Source: Halicephalobus mephisto (Eukaryota; Nematoda; Chromadorea; Rhabditida; Panagrolaimidae). From it: 64,000 nt of DNA. Under the pieces are notes generated by a model. It ran no database searches. It was not told the DNA's origin and saw nothing but the letters and a program-made list of their open reading frames with translations. The position numbers were made by a program, and so were the translations under genes. Each line of letters opens with the position of its first letter. Within the stretch, counting starts at the first letter, position 1. The stretch lies in NCBI GenBank assembly GCA_009193035.1, contig SWDT01000105.1, forward strand, positions 1-64,000, written 5' to 3'. Shown here piece by piece: positions 43,081 through 55,079 of the stretch.

Positions 43081-45247
43081 ATGGAAGAGCAGGAAGGTCA
43101 TGATCAAGACCTTGCTGAGTGGAAGGATTATCTGGCAATTATTTCCTCAGAAGGTAAAATCCAACCACCGAAGATTCAGATTCCCGATTCCAGATAAATC
43201 AGATCCCTCTTTGGAAACAGTCAAACCGGACATGGCAGATACCTCAGGTATGGTTAAATTACTGGGTTTTTATATGAATTTTTCGAAATTAAAATTTTTT
43301 AGAAAATTCTGGACTTCATATATCGGAAAATAACATAGATTCAGTAGTAGATTCCTGGAAGGAGGATTCTGAAGAATGTTTGACGGATAAGAATCTGGAG
43401 AATGGAAGTTTGGAGAAGCTCCAGAATCTGCCAGACTCCAACTTCGCCCTGTCGTTCTCCGGCTGTGGATTCCTCGGATGCTATCATTTCGGGGTCGTTA
43501 GTTGCTTCAACAAGAACGGAAAAGTAATTTTATATCAGTTTTATTTAAGCATAAGCAATTTCAGAAACTGATATCCAAAGTGGACCGGGTCGCGGGGGCT
43601 TCCATGGGCTCGATGGTCGCCGCTTTGATGGTGTTCGCTCCGGACACCACTGATGTGCGTTTTTTGATTTTTGTGAAGTTGATATGTGAATACTCGTTCA
43701 GAATCAATGTACATTACTGTATGACTTGGCAGAGAAGCTGAACAACATGAGATTCGGAGCCTTGTCTCCAGGATTCAGCATGAACGACACCCTGAGGGAC
43801 CTCATCGACTCCGTAATTCCCCAGGACATTTCTCCCGCTCAGAATCGACTCCACATAAGCCTCACTCATCAGACAGTACGTGGTTTTTAAACTAAACAAA
43901 TTAATCACGGACACTTGGGCGTTGGTTTGGGTTTTCAGAACGTCTATTAACACTTTCGCACACGGAAATTAATCCTCGAGGTTGGACAAGGGATTTTATA
44001 TTTCACAGATCCTAATCCAGCAGATTCTAGATCTATTTGGATAGAGTGTAGTTATAAAGCATTGATTACAAAATAGTCATCACAGAAATCAAGTTTTAGG
44101 CCAGTTTGGATTTCTGAAAACTCATTTTAAGACAGTTTCGTAAAAATTTTATATATGAATTCTGCAACATGATTAATTAGAGAATAATAATTGAAAGAAA
44201 TTAAAATTTTAGGCTACTTTTGACCTGTAAAGACTTCTGAAAATTCATATATGATTTTCATAACATGAATGATTATGAAATAATTGGAAAAAATTAAAAT
44301 TTTAGGCCAGTTTAGATTTCTGAAAACTCATTTTAAGACAGTTTTGTAAAAATTTCATATATGAATTCTGCAATATGGTTAATTAGAGAATAATAATTGA
44401 AAGAAATTAAAATTTTAGGCTACTTTAGATCTGTAAAAACTTCTGAAAATTCATATATGATTTTTATAACATGAATGATTACGAAATAGTTGGAAAAAAT
44501 TAAAATTTTAGGCTACTTTTGATCTGTAAAAACTTTAAAACTTGTTTGAAGACAGTTTTGTAAAAATTTCATATATGATTTTCACAATATGAGAAATTAC
44601 GAAACTGAAATTGTAGGTTATTTTGGTTTTTGGGGATTTTCTTAAACGAATTCGTGAAAAACAATTTTTTACGGTAGTGTGATTATTTATTAAATCACGG
44701 ATTTTCAGATGAAGACAAACCGGCTAATCTCTGTTTATCCTGACCGAGATTACTTGATAAACTGCTTGTTGGCCAGCTGTTACATTCCGGTTTGGTCCGG
44801 ATCTACGCCGCCGGAACTCGATGGAGAAGTTTGTTTTATTATTTTTCTCTTATTCGGATTATCTCACTTGTTAATGGATTCTAGATTTACATTGATGGCG
44901 GTTACACGGAAAATTTGCCGACATTCAAGGACACGTACACGTTGACGATTTCTCCATTCAGCGGTGATGCGATTATCTGTCCTCATGACCGGAATTTTTT
45001 CGAATGGAGAATGAAACTTGGTAACCAAACAATGAAAGTCTGTCTTTAGATTGATCTAAAATTGAACATTATCCCTAATTGGTGAGGATTACAGGTGAAC
45101 ATGCACAACATTGTGAGAGGAGCCCAAGCCCTCTTCCCGCCGACGAGACCGACGTTACGGGCTTATTACGAGATGGGATTCCGCGACGCAATGAGGTACC
45201 TACTCAACCACGGCTGTCTGGAACGAGTTGCGGGGACTGAGGTCTGA
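43081..45247 (+). CDS. atgl-1: Adipose triglyceride lipase, patatin-like phospholipase domain (PNPLA2 class)
   Basis: Exons 43081-43153, 43194-43247, 43303-43523, 43565-43654, 43702-43875, 44709-44828, 44885-45037 and 45095-45247 join in frame to 345 residues. It releases a fatty acid from triacylglycerol at the lipid-droplet surface. The patatin fold is clear: oxyanion loop GCGFLG (96-101), nucleophile motif GASMGS with Ser129, and the dyad DGG with Asp248. Other family words are LASCYIPVW, TYTLTISPFSGDAIICP, FEWRMKLGNQTM and VRGAQALFPP. Compared with human PNPLA2 (504 residues) there is an acidic N-terminal extension of about 80 residues, while the C-terminal regulatory and droplet-binding half is missing: the frame stops just after the patatin core. 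Intron 1 is only 40 bp. The start at 43081 is the first ATG in frame; upstream exons cannot be ruled out. Confidence 0.93.
44090..44600. repeat. ~120/240-bp repeats in atgl-1 intron 5
   Basis: Alternating units with AAATTAAAATTTTAGGC(T/C)A, GATCTGTAAAAACTTCTGAA and ATTTCATATATGAATTCTGC. The palindromic TTCATATATGAA core occurs in each. Confidence 0.8.
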
Positions 45248-45291
45248 CACCACTTGCCTTGTAAAACCGGTGTAGAAGTGACAAAAGTAGA

Positions 45292-45297
45292 AATAAA
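45292..45297 (+). terminator. Poly(A) signal of atgl-1
   Basis: AATAAA 45 bases after the atgl-1 stop, implying a short 3' untranslated region. Confidence 0.55.
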
Positions 45298-45369
45298 TTT
45301 TGCAATCAATTTTGGTGGAAATGACAAATGTTAAAGACGTTTTTATATCTGCATTTTATTGATTTTTTG

Positions 45370-45930
45370 AATTAGAATTCTGGAAATTTCTAGAATCTTA
45401 TGAAGTTTTAGAAAGATTTCAGAATCTTCTAGGTTTCTAAAGTTTTCTAGGATTTTTTAGAGGTTTCCGGAATCTTCCAGAATCTTCTAGGTTTCTAAAG
45501 TTTTCTAGGATTTTGTGGAAGTTTCTGAAATCTTCTAGGTTTCCGAAATCTTTCAAAATCTAGGTTTCTGAAGTTTTCTAGGATTTTTTAGAGGTTTCTG
45601 ATGTATTTCGGCATTTTCTATAAGTTTCTAAAGTTTTCTAGAATTTTGTGGAAGTTTCTGAAATCTTTCAAAATCTAGGTTTCTAAAGTTTTCTAGAATT
45701 TTGTGGAAGTTTCTGAAATCTTCTAGGTTTCTGAAGTTTCCCAGAATATCAGCAGCAACTTTAGGTGTCTTCTGGAATATCTTAGAAACGTCTAACATTT
45801 CCTAAGATTTTGTAGATGTTTCTGAAATTTCCTAGAAACTTCAGAATTTTTCTAGAATATCATGAAAAATTTCTGAAATTTTCTAGAAGTTTCTGAAAAA
45901 TTCTAGAATTTTATAAACGCTTTAGATTTT
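45370..45930. repeat. TCTAGGTTTCTGAAGTTTTC short-unit array
   Basis: Loosely repeated 25-55-bp units (GTTTCTGAAATCTTCTAGG, TTTTCTAGGATTTT) fill the spacer between atgl-1 and the EBAG9 homologue. Confidence 0.75.
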
Positions 45931-46003
45931 TAAATTTTGGATAATTTCGAAAGTTTTATAGAAATTTTTATTTTTGTTTTTTATAAAAATAAAATTTTTA
46001 GGA

Positions 46004-49000
46004 ATGTCAGCGGTGAGTAAGACGATAGCCGCTGTTTTGGGAATCATATTTTTTGTTCTAAATTCCATTAAAAAAATAATCAATTTAATTACTGGTAAAA
46101 AAGAAAAACGGATCGGCGAACTTCATCTTCAACCAACAGCCATCGTCTCAGATGGATTTTCTCAAAAAAGTTTGTATTTAAAATTTAAAAATTTAGTAAC
46201 TTTGAAAATTTAGAAATTTGGTAAATTTAAAAACTAAAAATTTAGTGAATTTAGTAAATTTGAAAACTAAAAATGTAAAAATTTAAAAATTTAGTAACTT
46301 TGAAAATTTAGAAATTTAATAAATTTAAAAACTAAAAATTTAGTGAATTTAGTAAATTTAGAAATTTAATAAATGTAAAAACTTAAAATTTATAAATTTA
46401 GTGAATTTGAAAATTTAAAATTTAGTAACTTTGAAAATTTAGTAAATCTGAAAATTTAAAAATTTAAATTTAGTAAATTATTCATCGGGTTGTGATACTG
46501 TATCAAATGAATGGAATACGTGGACAGATAAATCCTTCGGGGTTGAATCGAAAATTGAAGAATACCGTAAACGACAACAAGAACAACTTCAAAAAAAGAA
46601 AGATTCTATCCAAGAGCCGGATTATTTCAATGATCTCAGACCAGAAATCAAAGCTCCCAAGAGACTGGATATCCACCAGGGCAGAAGTACCCCGGTCCCG
46701 AGGAAGAACTTGTTCGAATTTAACGAAAATGATGTTCAACTACCTCAGGTTAGTTTTGTTTTTAATTTTTTAAAATTAATTTTCCATAAAAAATTTAAAT
46801 TTCACTTTTTTTAAAATTAATTTTTCATAAAAAATTTAAATTTTACTTTTTTTAAAATTAATTTTCCATAAAAAATTTAAATTTTACTTTTTTTAAAATT
46901 AATTTTCCATAAAAAATTTAAATTTTACTTTTTTAAAATTAATTTTCCATAAAAATTTAAATTTCACTTTTTTTAAAATTAATTTTGCATAAAAAACTTT
47001 AATTTTATTTTTCTAAAATTAATTTTCCATAAAAAATTTAATTTTTACTTTTTTTAAATTAATTTTCCACAAATTGAAATTTAAAAACAAAATTAATTTT
47101 GCATAAAAAATTATTATTTTTTTAAAAATTAGTTTTCTATAAAAACTTTGAATTTTTTCTTGTTCTTATTAAATTTTACTTTTTTACTTAATTTTCTGCA
47201 AAAAATTTGGATTTTTACTTTTTTAAAAATAATTTTCTCCAAAAATTGTATTTTTTAAATAATTTTATAAAAAATGTTATTTGCATTTTTTAAAAATTAA
47301 TTATATTTTAATTTTTAAAAAAGTTTCTAAAATTTTAATTTTTTACATATTTTCAAAAATTAATTTCTTTAAAATCCTTTTTTAAAAAATTAAAATTCCA
47401 CAAAGTTGTTTGAAAAATTTTATTTTAATTTTTTAAATACTTTCAAAAAAGTATTTTTAATTTTTAAATTTTTAAAAAATTATTTTTTATTTTCTAAATT
47501 TAAAAAAAATTATTTTTAATTTTTAAATTTAAAAAAAATTATTTTTTATTTTTAAATATTTTTAAAAAATTATTTTTTATTTTTAAATTTTTAGAAAATT
47601 ATTTTTTATTTTTTAAATATTTTCAAAAAATTATTTTTATTTTTTATTATTTCCTCTAATAATATTCTTAAAGCACTAGTTATTTCTTAATTTTTTATTA
47701 CTTTTTCTAATAACTTTGTGGCAAAAAGGGCAGTTATCTCATGAGGTCTCTGTAGCATTCGACGATGGTGGAGATGTGGTCTATGCAGGCCAGATGGGCA
47801 AGAGTGGGTTTGAAATCAGGAGCACAAAGGGCTAGACATTGTTTAGGAAGGGTTTTTGAATTTGCACAACAAGTTGAAACAGAAGAAGTATCGTAATAGT
47901 GAGGAAAACAGCTGATTACGGATGTCATACTTAGCGGTGGACATTGCTGAGAAACTAGGGCTTGTTTTATCTGGAAATTTTAATTAGTTTTTATTTTTTA
48001 AATAGGAAAAAGTACTTCGTCTTTGCTGACGTCTTTTGTACAAAGTTGACGACATCCTGGAGCCTGATTCTGACAACAAACTAGAAGTCCCTTTAGGGGA
48101 TCTGGTTTCACTTGCTTGGGAATAAATGGCCTCGAGGGGACGGTAACTCTTTTCCAGTAACCCGGGGGGAGTGTGATGGCGAAAGGTTTAGCACTAGTTG
48201 ATGAAAGACTTGATGGAAGACTTGGTGGAGGTCTTGATGGAAGGCTTGATGGAAAACTCGATGGAAGACTTGATGGAAGGCTTGGTGGAGGTCTTGATGG
48301 AAGGTTTGATATAGAAGTTGATTGAAAACTTGATGGGAGATTTGATACGGAATTTGATGAAAGACTTGATGGAAGGTTTGTAGAACTGGATCTTGAGTGA
48401 GTAACCATACCTTCGTGATTATTGTTTGTTATTTTTTTAATTTGTAAACTGTTTTTTAAAGGTGATTCGTCGAAATTAATTTTTCTGTCAAATGGAGATT
48501 GATCTTTGGCTTTGACGTATCTCGTCACGAATTCTCTGGTTGCGTTTGTTCGAAGTCTTTTTGAATTTAAAATTTGTGGTTTTTTAATAATTTGAATTCT
48601 CTGTTGATTAGCTGGATTAACTGTGACTGGAACAATGTCGAAATTGAAACTGGACGAATCCAAAACTCCCGGAGGCGGTGCGTTGTTTGTTTTCGATTTT
48701 GGAATTCCACTTTGATCGTCCCAATGTGCGGTGTTTAACTGTGGTCCTACTGTAGTTATATCGAAATTTTGCAATGATTGAAATCCAGAAGTTTTTAGAA
48801 AATCTTCTCGAGAGGATAATCCGCCTGCTGTTCCGGACAAAAGTCCGCCGATTTCGCGTTTTTCGTCGATTCTGGAAACGACGCTGAAAAGTGCACTTGA
48901 AGGCCGGGATCTGGTCGCGGAATTTAGGATTTCAGAAGCTGATTTCGAAAGACTTGTTGTAGAATTTTGAAGAAGTTGAATTCTGGAAAGTCTCAAAAGC

Positions 49001-52000
49001 AAAAGCGAATAATGATGTCGTTCTTCTGCGGCCATTTTTTCCTTTTCACAATTCGTTCGTTGCATCAAAAATTTACAAATTTGAAGTCGAAGTTTGACTC
49101 TTCCTGATTTCGGAATCCTCTCCATCATGATATCCCTTATGTACTCGTTCTTGGACAACGGGGGATCCATCCTGAGAGACCCCATCATCTCAACCGAGTT
49201 CACCCAGGAGGTCCAGACACATAAAGGTTCACGTCTCCTGTCTGAAATTAATTTCACATTAAATTACATAAATATATAACTTCTAAAATTTCAGATTAAA
49301 TTAAAAGTACATATTTCTGAAATTTCACATTAAATTACATAAATATGTAATTTCTGAAATTTCAAATTTAATTACATAAATATATAATTTTTGAAATTTC
49401 ACATTAAATTACATAAACATGATTTTTGAAATTTTACATTAAATTATATAAATATATTATTTTCTAAATTTTATATTAAATTACAAATACCTAATTTTTC
49501 AAATTTCAGATTAAATTATGTAAATATGTAATTTTTCAAATTTCAGATTAAATTATGTAATTATATAATTTTTTAAAATGCGTTTATATGAAATTTTGTA
49601 ATCCACATGATGTTAATACTTGTGTATTTCTTAAAATCTCCATATGGTATTGAAATTTCAATGTATATGTGGGGATATTTTAAAAATTTACAAATAATTT
49701 TTATACAAAATTACAATAGTCAGAAATGGGACCAAACAAATTAATTCACACTGATTTTTTGAAAAAGATTTGGTTCGACTCGCGTTTGATAATAGGAATG
49801 AATGGTTTGCAAAAATGAATCGCAGTGATTTTTTTTCTTAAAAATGGAATGCCTGACTTGACTCGCGCTTGATAATAGGAATGAATGGTTTGCAAAAATG
49901 ACTCGCAGTGATTTTTTGAAAAAGATTTGGTTCGACTCGCGCTTGATAATAGGAATGAATGGTTTGCAAAAATGACTCGCACTGATTTCTTTTCTTAAAA
50001 ATGGAATGCCTGACTTGACTCGCGCTCATTATTAGGAAAGCATTTACCATTGGAACGCTTTGCCAAAACTTTGGATGTATAAATACGTTCAAAATTTTTT
50101 TGTAATTTTTGGTTTTTTAAATTCGTCATTTATAATCCTCTTGATTTGTGGACTTTGAACAAGAATAATCCTATTTTTGAATTTAAAAAAACTTACTCAT
50201 TTGAATAATCGTCCCTAAACTGGCACAACATTGAAGAAGAAAATTATTTTCTGTCAAAATAAATCCCGTGACGTAAGTTCTTCGTCCTTTGAAAGCCAAA
50301 AAATGGGAGGTTTTTGTACATGTAGTGTTCCATTCGCAGGATTCTGTACATCCATAGTGGCCGAACGGGGCACAGACAGCTTTTCCGCTTTCGACCGAAT
50401 AAAGTTTCAATCCTAAATTACACTGGACTGATCCTAGACTCAAATTGAGCTGGTTCAGGAAAACCACCAAGACCGGTAGAAAAAAAATCATGATTGAAGA
50501 TAAGTGACCCAAGCTTGGTTAAATCTGAAAAGAATGATAGGATTATCTTCCGAATGTCGTAGTTTACAAAAGCAGAAATAGGTCTTGTCACGAAGTTCTT
50601 TCAACACAAATTTTCGAAAGTTAAAAATTTTAAATATGTTTATAAATTTTAAAAATTTTTAAAAATTCAAAATATTTTTATAAATTTTCGAAGAATTTTA
50701 AAAATTTTAGAATTTTCTATTAAATTTTCGAAGATTAAAAAAATTTAAAATACTTTTATAAATTTTCGAAGATTTTCGGATTTTTTTAAAACTTTTTTAT
50801 TTTTAAAACTTATTTTTTTTTAAATTCTAAATTATTTTAAAACTTTTATTTTTATTTTTTTTAATTCTAAATTATTTTAAAATTTTATTTTTATTTTTTT
50901 TTTAATTCTAAATTATTTTAAAATTTTATTTTTTTAAATTCTAAATTATTTTAAAACTTTTTTATTTTTAAAACTTATTTTTTTTTAAATTCTAAATTAT
51001 TTTAAAACTTTTATTTTTGAAAAATTCAGAAGAAATTTTTCAGACATAATCGTTGATTAATGACTTCTGAAAAGCGAAAATCGCGAATAAAATTAATCTG
51101 GCCGAAAGATGGAAAATTGATCCCTCAAAGGTGTGGCTAATCTTCGAAAAGAAAACCAACTTGTTTTTGAAAATTCCTAATTTTGTTTGAAAAAAGAAAA
51201 ACCTGCCAGAGGAAAAGTTTCTTTTTTTTTGAATAAATCAATGATCAATGGCACGGAAAAGTTTAATTTTGAAAAATTATGTAAATTTCGAAATCGATTT
51301 TAAAATAAAAATCTCGGCAGGAGATTTCTAAAGCCAAGTTTTCCATTTTTAAAAAAGGAAAAAGCGGACATGCTGAGACAGATTTACGGGTCAATTGCAT
51401 CTTAAATCAAAAAATTTTCATTTTTTTGATCCAATCGAAGAAATGAATAAATCAGGAAATTAATTTTTAAAAAAATAGAAAAATAATTTTAAAAAAAAAT
51501 AAGAAATTAATTTTAAAAAATAGAAAAATAATTTTTAAAAAAATAGAAAAATAATTTTTAAAAAAAATAGAAAAATAATTTTTAAAAATAAAAAAATAAT
51601 TTTTAAAAAAATAGAAAAATAATTTAAAAAAAAAAGAAATTAATTTAAAAAAAAATAGAAAAATAATTAAAAAAAAATAAGAAATTAAATTTAAAAAAAA
51701 TAGAAAAATTAATTTTGAAAAATAAAAAAATAATTTTTTTAAAATGCAAAAATAATTTTAAAAAAATAGAAAAATTAATTTTTCAAAGATTTTTTACTTT
51801 TGTTTTTGAAGTTTAAATTATTTTGGAATTGAAAAGAAATTAGATTTTTTTAATTTTGAAAATAATTAATTTTTGAATGATGTAGTTCCGGAAATAGGAT
51901 GCTATTAAAAAACCAGAAATTTTTTCAATAGAATTCCGAAAATTGTCTTGACATGAATTTTTAAAATTTACCAATTGAGACCGGAAATTGTTAAATTTTA

Positions 52001-54754
52001 TGTTTATAAAGTTTTTAAAAAATTAAAATTCATATTGTCAAAAAAATATAAGTTTTTATATAAAAAAATCAAAAATGATCCTGACGCGAAATTCGGAATT
52101 TTCCAATCAAGACAAAAAATCACAAAAAATTTAGAATTTAACAATTTTCGAAGTTTTAAATTTATATTATCAAAAAATATAAGTTTTTATATAAAAAAAA
52201 TCAAAAATGGTCCCGACACGAAATTCGGAATTTTCCAATCAGGACCGAAAATTGTTAAATTCTAAATTTTTTGTGATTTTTTAAGTTTTAAATTTATATT
52301 TTCAAAAAAGTATAAGTTTTTATGAAAAAAATCAAAAATGGTCCCGACACGAAATTTGAAATTCTCCAATCAAGACCGAAAATTGTTAAATTCTAAATTT
52401 TTTGTAATTTAAGTTTATAAATTTATATTGTCAAAAAAATATAAATTTTTATGGAAAAAGTCAAAAATGGTCCTGACACGAAATTCGGAATTTTCCAATC
52501 AAGACCGAAAATTGTTAAATTTCGTTTTTATTTTATTTTATTTTATTGAAGTTTCAAATTTATATTATTTGTAAAAAATAATTCCTTACTTGAAAACGTT
52601 AAAAATTGGTCCCGACACGAAATTCGAAATTTTCCAATCAAGACCGAAAATTGTTAAATTTTGTTTTTATTTTATTTTTTAAGTTTTAAAAGTATATTAT
52701 TTGTAAAAAATAATTCCTTACTTGAAAACGTTAAAAATTGGTCCCGACACGAAATTCGGAATTTTCCAATCAAGACCGAAAATTGGTAAATTTCGTTTTT
52801 ATTTTATTTTTTAAGTTTCAAATTTATATTATCAATTTTTGAAAATTTGAAAATATGAATTTTCATATTTTTTTATTGAAAAACCATAAATCAGAAATTT
52901 TCGAAAACAAAGTACTTTTTCTTTTACCCCGAATTCAAAAGAAAAATTAAATCGTAAATACAATCAGGATATTTTAACAACTTCTTGTTTATGTACCCTG
53001 GGGCAGAAAGACCAGAACTCTACTTTATGAAAGTTGGTGGTCAAAGTTGGAAGTCAATAATGGACTTTTCGCAGTAAAAAAACATTTGTAAATTTTTTAT
53101 TTTAGAAAATTGTCCAGCCCAAATTGATAAAATTTAATATTTTGATTTTTAAATAAAAAATGGGCCATGAATTGTGTCTTAAAAAAAAAGTTTAAATTTC
53201 AAAAATTTTGTCTTAAGATGAAAAGTTTAAATTTTAAGAATTCTCTTAGAAAAATCAAAATTTCGAAAAATAGTATCTTGATTGGAAAAATTCAAATTTC
53301 GAAAATTGTGTCTCAGAAAAAAAAGTTTAAATTTCAAAAATTGTGTCTTAACACGAAAAGTTTAAATTTCGGAAATTGTGTCTTAACACGAAAAGTTTAA
53401 ATTTCAAAAATTGTGTCTTAACACGAAAAGTTTAAATTTCGGAAATTGTGTCTTGACTGGAAAAATTCAAATTTCGAAAATTGTGTTTTAACACGAAAAG
53501 TTTATTTTTTCAAAAACTATATTTGAACGCGGAAAATTCGAATTTAAACTTGAAATTCTGTCAAGTTTAATAAAACGGAGCAGAGGATAAATTTAAAACT
53601 TACAATCTCGTTGAAATCCAGGATCGATGAGGAAGGGGCTTATCCGGAGAGGAACCGCGTCCGACCCGTTTAAGGAATCAAGGATAAAGACGGACGAGGT
53701 TAATCCTTGAGGTTCAAGGTTATTCCAAAAAGACAAAATTTATCCATAATTATCTTTTTAAAGTGGACACGTGAGCTTCTGTCTTACGTAATCCGAAATC
53801 AGGATGAGATAATTACTTTCGGAGCCATGTAAATTGTTTTAACTAGTTTTTTTACTTTTTTTTGAAAAAATAATTTTTTTCGTTTTTTTCGCGATTGAAA
53901 AATAATGGCCTAAAAATCGTCTTATTTCGAAAACGAAAGATACCTGAAAATTGCCCCAGGGAATAAAGCATTTATGAAACGAAAGGATTTGGCGATCCGC
54001 CAAGGGATAAACCGTGAAATTCCAAAGTCGCCTTATTGTAAAATTTAGGGATAAACATTTTTGGAGAATTTTCTCGACATAAATTCCCAGAACATTTTAG
54101 AAATTATTAAAATATTTACAAAGAATTTTGAAAATTTTAATTTAAAGAAATAATTTTTGGCGAAATGTGAAAAATGTTAAATTTGAGTTTTTGGCGAAAT
54201 GTGAATAATGTTAAAATTAATTTTTTTGGCGAAATGTGAATAATGTTAAAATTATTTTTTTTGACGAAATGATTAATGTTAAAATTATTTTTTTTGGCGA
54301 AATGTGAATAATGTTAAAATTATTTTTTTGGCGAAATGTGAATAACATTAAAGTTGATTTTTTATAATATTTTAGAAATTAAAAATTATTTTTTCAGAAA
54401 ATTGTTTCAACAAGATTTTCTAAACTTTCTAGAAACTTCGAGAATCTTATTTTTGAAATTTTTAAATAGATTCTGAATTCTTAAGAATTTCAGAAATTTA
54501 ATAATTGTAAAATTAAAATTAATTTTTGAATTTTTTATTTTAAATTTTTATTTTTTCAGATGAATGGAACCGAATTGGGCGATTTAGATTTGGATTCTGG
54601 AAATCACGAATCTGGATCCTGGGACGCTGAAATGGACCTGGACGAAGTCGACCAAGTTTACAAGGCCCAGAAGCAGAGAGAACGAGAAGAAAAACAAAAA
54701 CAAAGACTTCTGGAACACGAAAGAAGACTTCAACAAAAAAAATTGAAGTTGTAA
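46004..54754 (+). CDS. EBAG9: EBAG9/RCAS1-like Golgi/secretory membrane protein
   Basis: Exons 46004-46169, 46474-46748 and 54560-54754 join in frame to 211 residues; human EBAG9 has 213. The N terminus is a hydrophobic segment followed by a basic patch (KTIAAVLGIIFFVLNSIKKI, then GKKEKR), as in the Golgi-anchored human protein. Colinear matches follow: GELHLQPT, NYSSG...NEWNTWTD (human DYSS...EEWTSWD), EPDYFNDLRPEI, ELGDLD, and a charged C-terminal coiled coil (VYKAQKQREREEKQKQR). EBAG9 family proteins restrain regulated secretion. A TTTTAG two bases before the ATG suggests trans-splicing. The second intron (46749-54559, 7.8 kb) contains a whole minus-strand gene (47734-50491) and several tandem arrays. 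Confidence 0.88.
46750..47100. repeat. ~41-bp tandem repeat x 8 at the start of EBAG9 intron 2
   Basis: Units of TTTTAAAATTAATTTTCCAT plus AAAAAATTTAAATTTTAC begin right after the donor. A/T runs continue to about 47690. Confidence 0.85.
47734..50491 (-). CDS. Secreted cysteine-rich protein, DB-module-like, nested in EBAG9 intron 2
   Basis: Minus-strand exons 50491-50197, 49241-48016 and 47970-47734 join in frame to 585 residues. The start ATG (50491) begins a signal peptide (MIFFLPVLVVFLNQLNLSLG). A first cysteine-rich region follows (VQCNLGLKLY, VCAPFGHYGCTESCEW, NNFLLQCCASLG). The central roughly 300 residues are basic and Ser/Pro-rich, with SLPSSLPSSFPSSLPSRPPP-type repeats. The C-terminal cysteine module is LVCCQNQAPGCRQLC, QCPPLSMTSVISCFPH, VSTCCANSKTLPKQCLALC and LACIDHISTIVECY. 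The CC spacing and PxxC/LC words resemble the nematode DB module of extracellular proteins, which I infer rather than know. No pathway can be assigned. Confidence 0.75.
49745..50030. repeat. ~78-bp (157-bp dimer) tandem repeat
   Basis: AATAGGAATGAATGGTTTGC recurs at about 49791, 49870, 49946, alternating between GATTTGGTTCGACTCGCG and GGAATGCCTGACTTGACTCG neighbours. It lies in intron 1 of the nested gene and produces spurious minus-strand frames. Confidence 0.85.
51480..51790. repeat. A-rich array (AAAAATAGAAAAATAATTTT)
   Basis: About fifteen units of 18-25 bases differing in A-run length. Low complexity, in EBAG9 intron 2. Confidence 0.75.
51960..52830. repeat. ~120-bp tandem repeat x 7 (GACACGAAATTCGGAATTTT)
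   Basis: Each unit has TGGTCCCGACACGAAATTCG, TTTTCCAATCAAGACCGAAA and ATTGTTAAATT. The G/C-bearing half is better conserved than the A/T half. EBAG9 intron 2. Confidence 0.9.
53170..53540. repeat. ~34-bp tandem repeat x 9 (TGTGTCTTAACACGAAAAGT)
   Basis: Units TTTAAATTTCAAAAATTGTG + TCTTAACACGAAAAG with few differences. The Lys/Phe/Asn open frame is due to the repeat. EBAG9 intron 2. Confidence 0.88.
54150..54355. repeat. ~35-bp tandem repeat x 6 (TTGGCGAAATGTGAATAATG)
   Basis: Short array about 200 bp upstream of the last EBAG9 exon. One unit ends with the inverted AATAACATT variant. Confidence 0.88.
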
Positions 54755-54774
54755 AAATTTATTATTTATTTCAA

Positions 54775-54800
54775 ATAAAATGTCATTTATTTATTTAATA
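54775..54800. terminator. Bidirectional poly(A) signals between convergent genes
   Basis: AATAAA at 54775-54780 on the plus strand lies 21 bases after the EBAG9 stop. Overlapping TTTATTTATTT at 54786-54796 gives AATAAA on the minus strand for the DUF4440 gene. Roles inferred from position. Confidence 0.5.
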
Positions 54801-55079
54801 AAAAAATTCAAAAAATTTAAAAAATTGGACAATTTTGAAAATTTCAAAAACTGAAAATTTTTAAAAATTTCGAAAATTCTAAAAAACTTTAAAAATTAAA
54901 AAAAAATTAAATTTTTGAAAATTTCGAAAATTCTAAAAAACTGAAAATTAAAAAAAAACTGAAAATTCTAAAAAATTTAAAAATTTTAAAAAATTTCGAA
55001 AATTTAAAAAATTTAAAAATCTAAAAAATTTAAAAATTTTAAAAAATTTCAAAAATTTTAAGAACTAAAAATTTAAGAA

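Noticed and set aside
49746..50092. Overlapping minus-strand frames with FANHS/FLQTIHSYYQ repeats
   Set aside because: They arise from the 78/157-bp intronic minisatellite of the nested gene and have no independent support.
51960..52830. CRISPR-like regular array
   Set aside because: Eukaryotic intron, contiguous tandem units with gradual divergence, no unique spacers.
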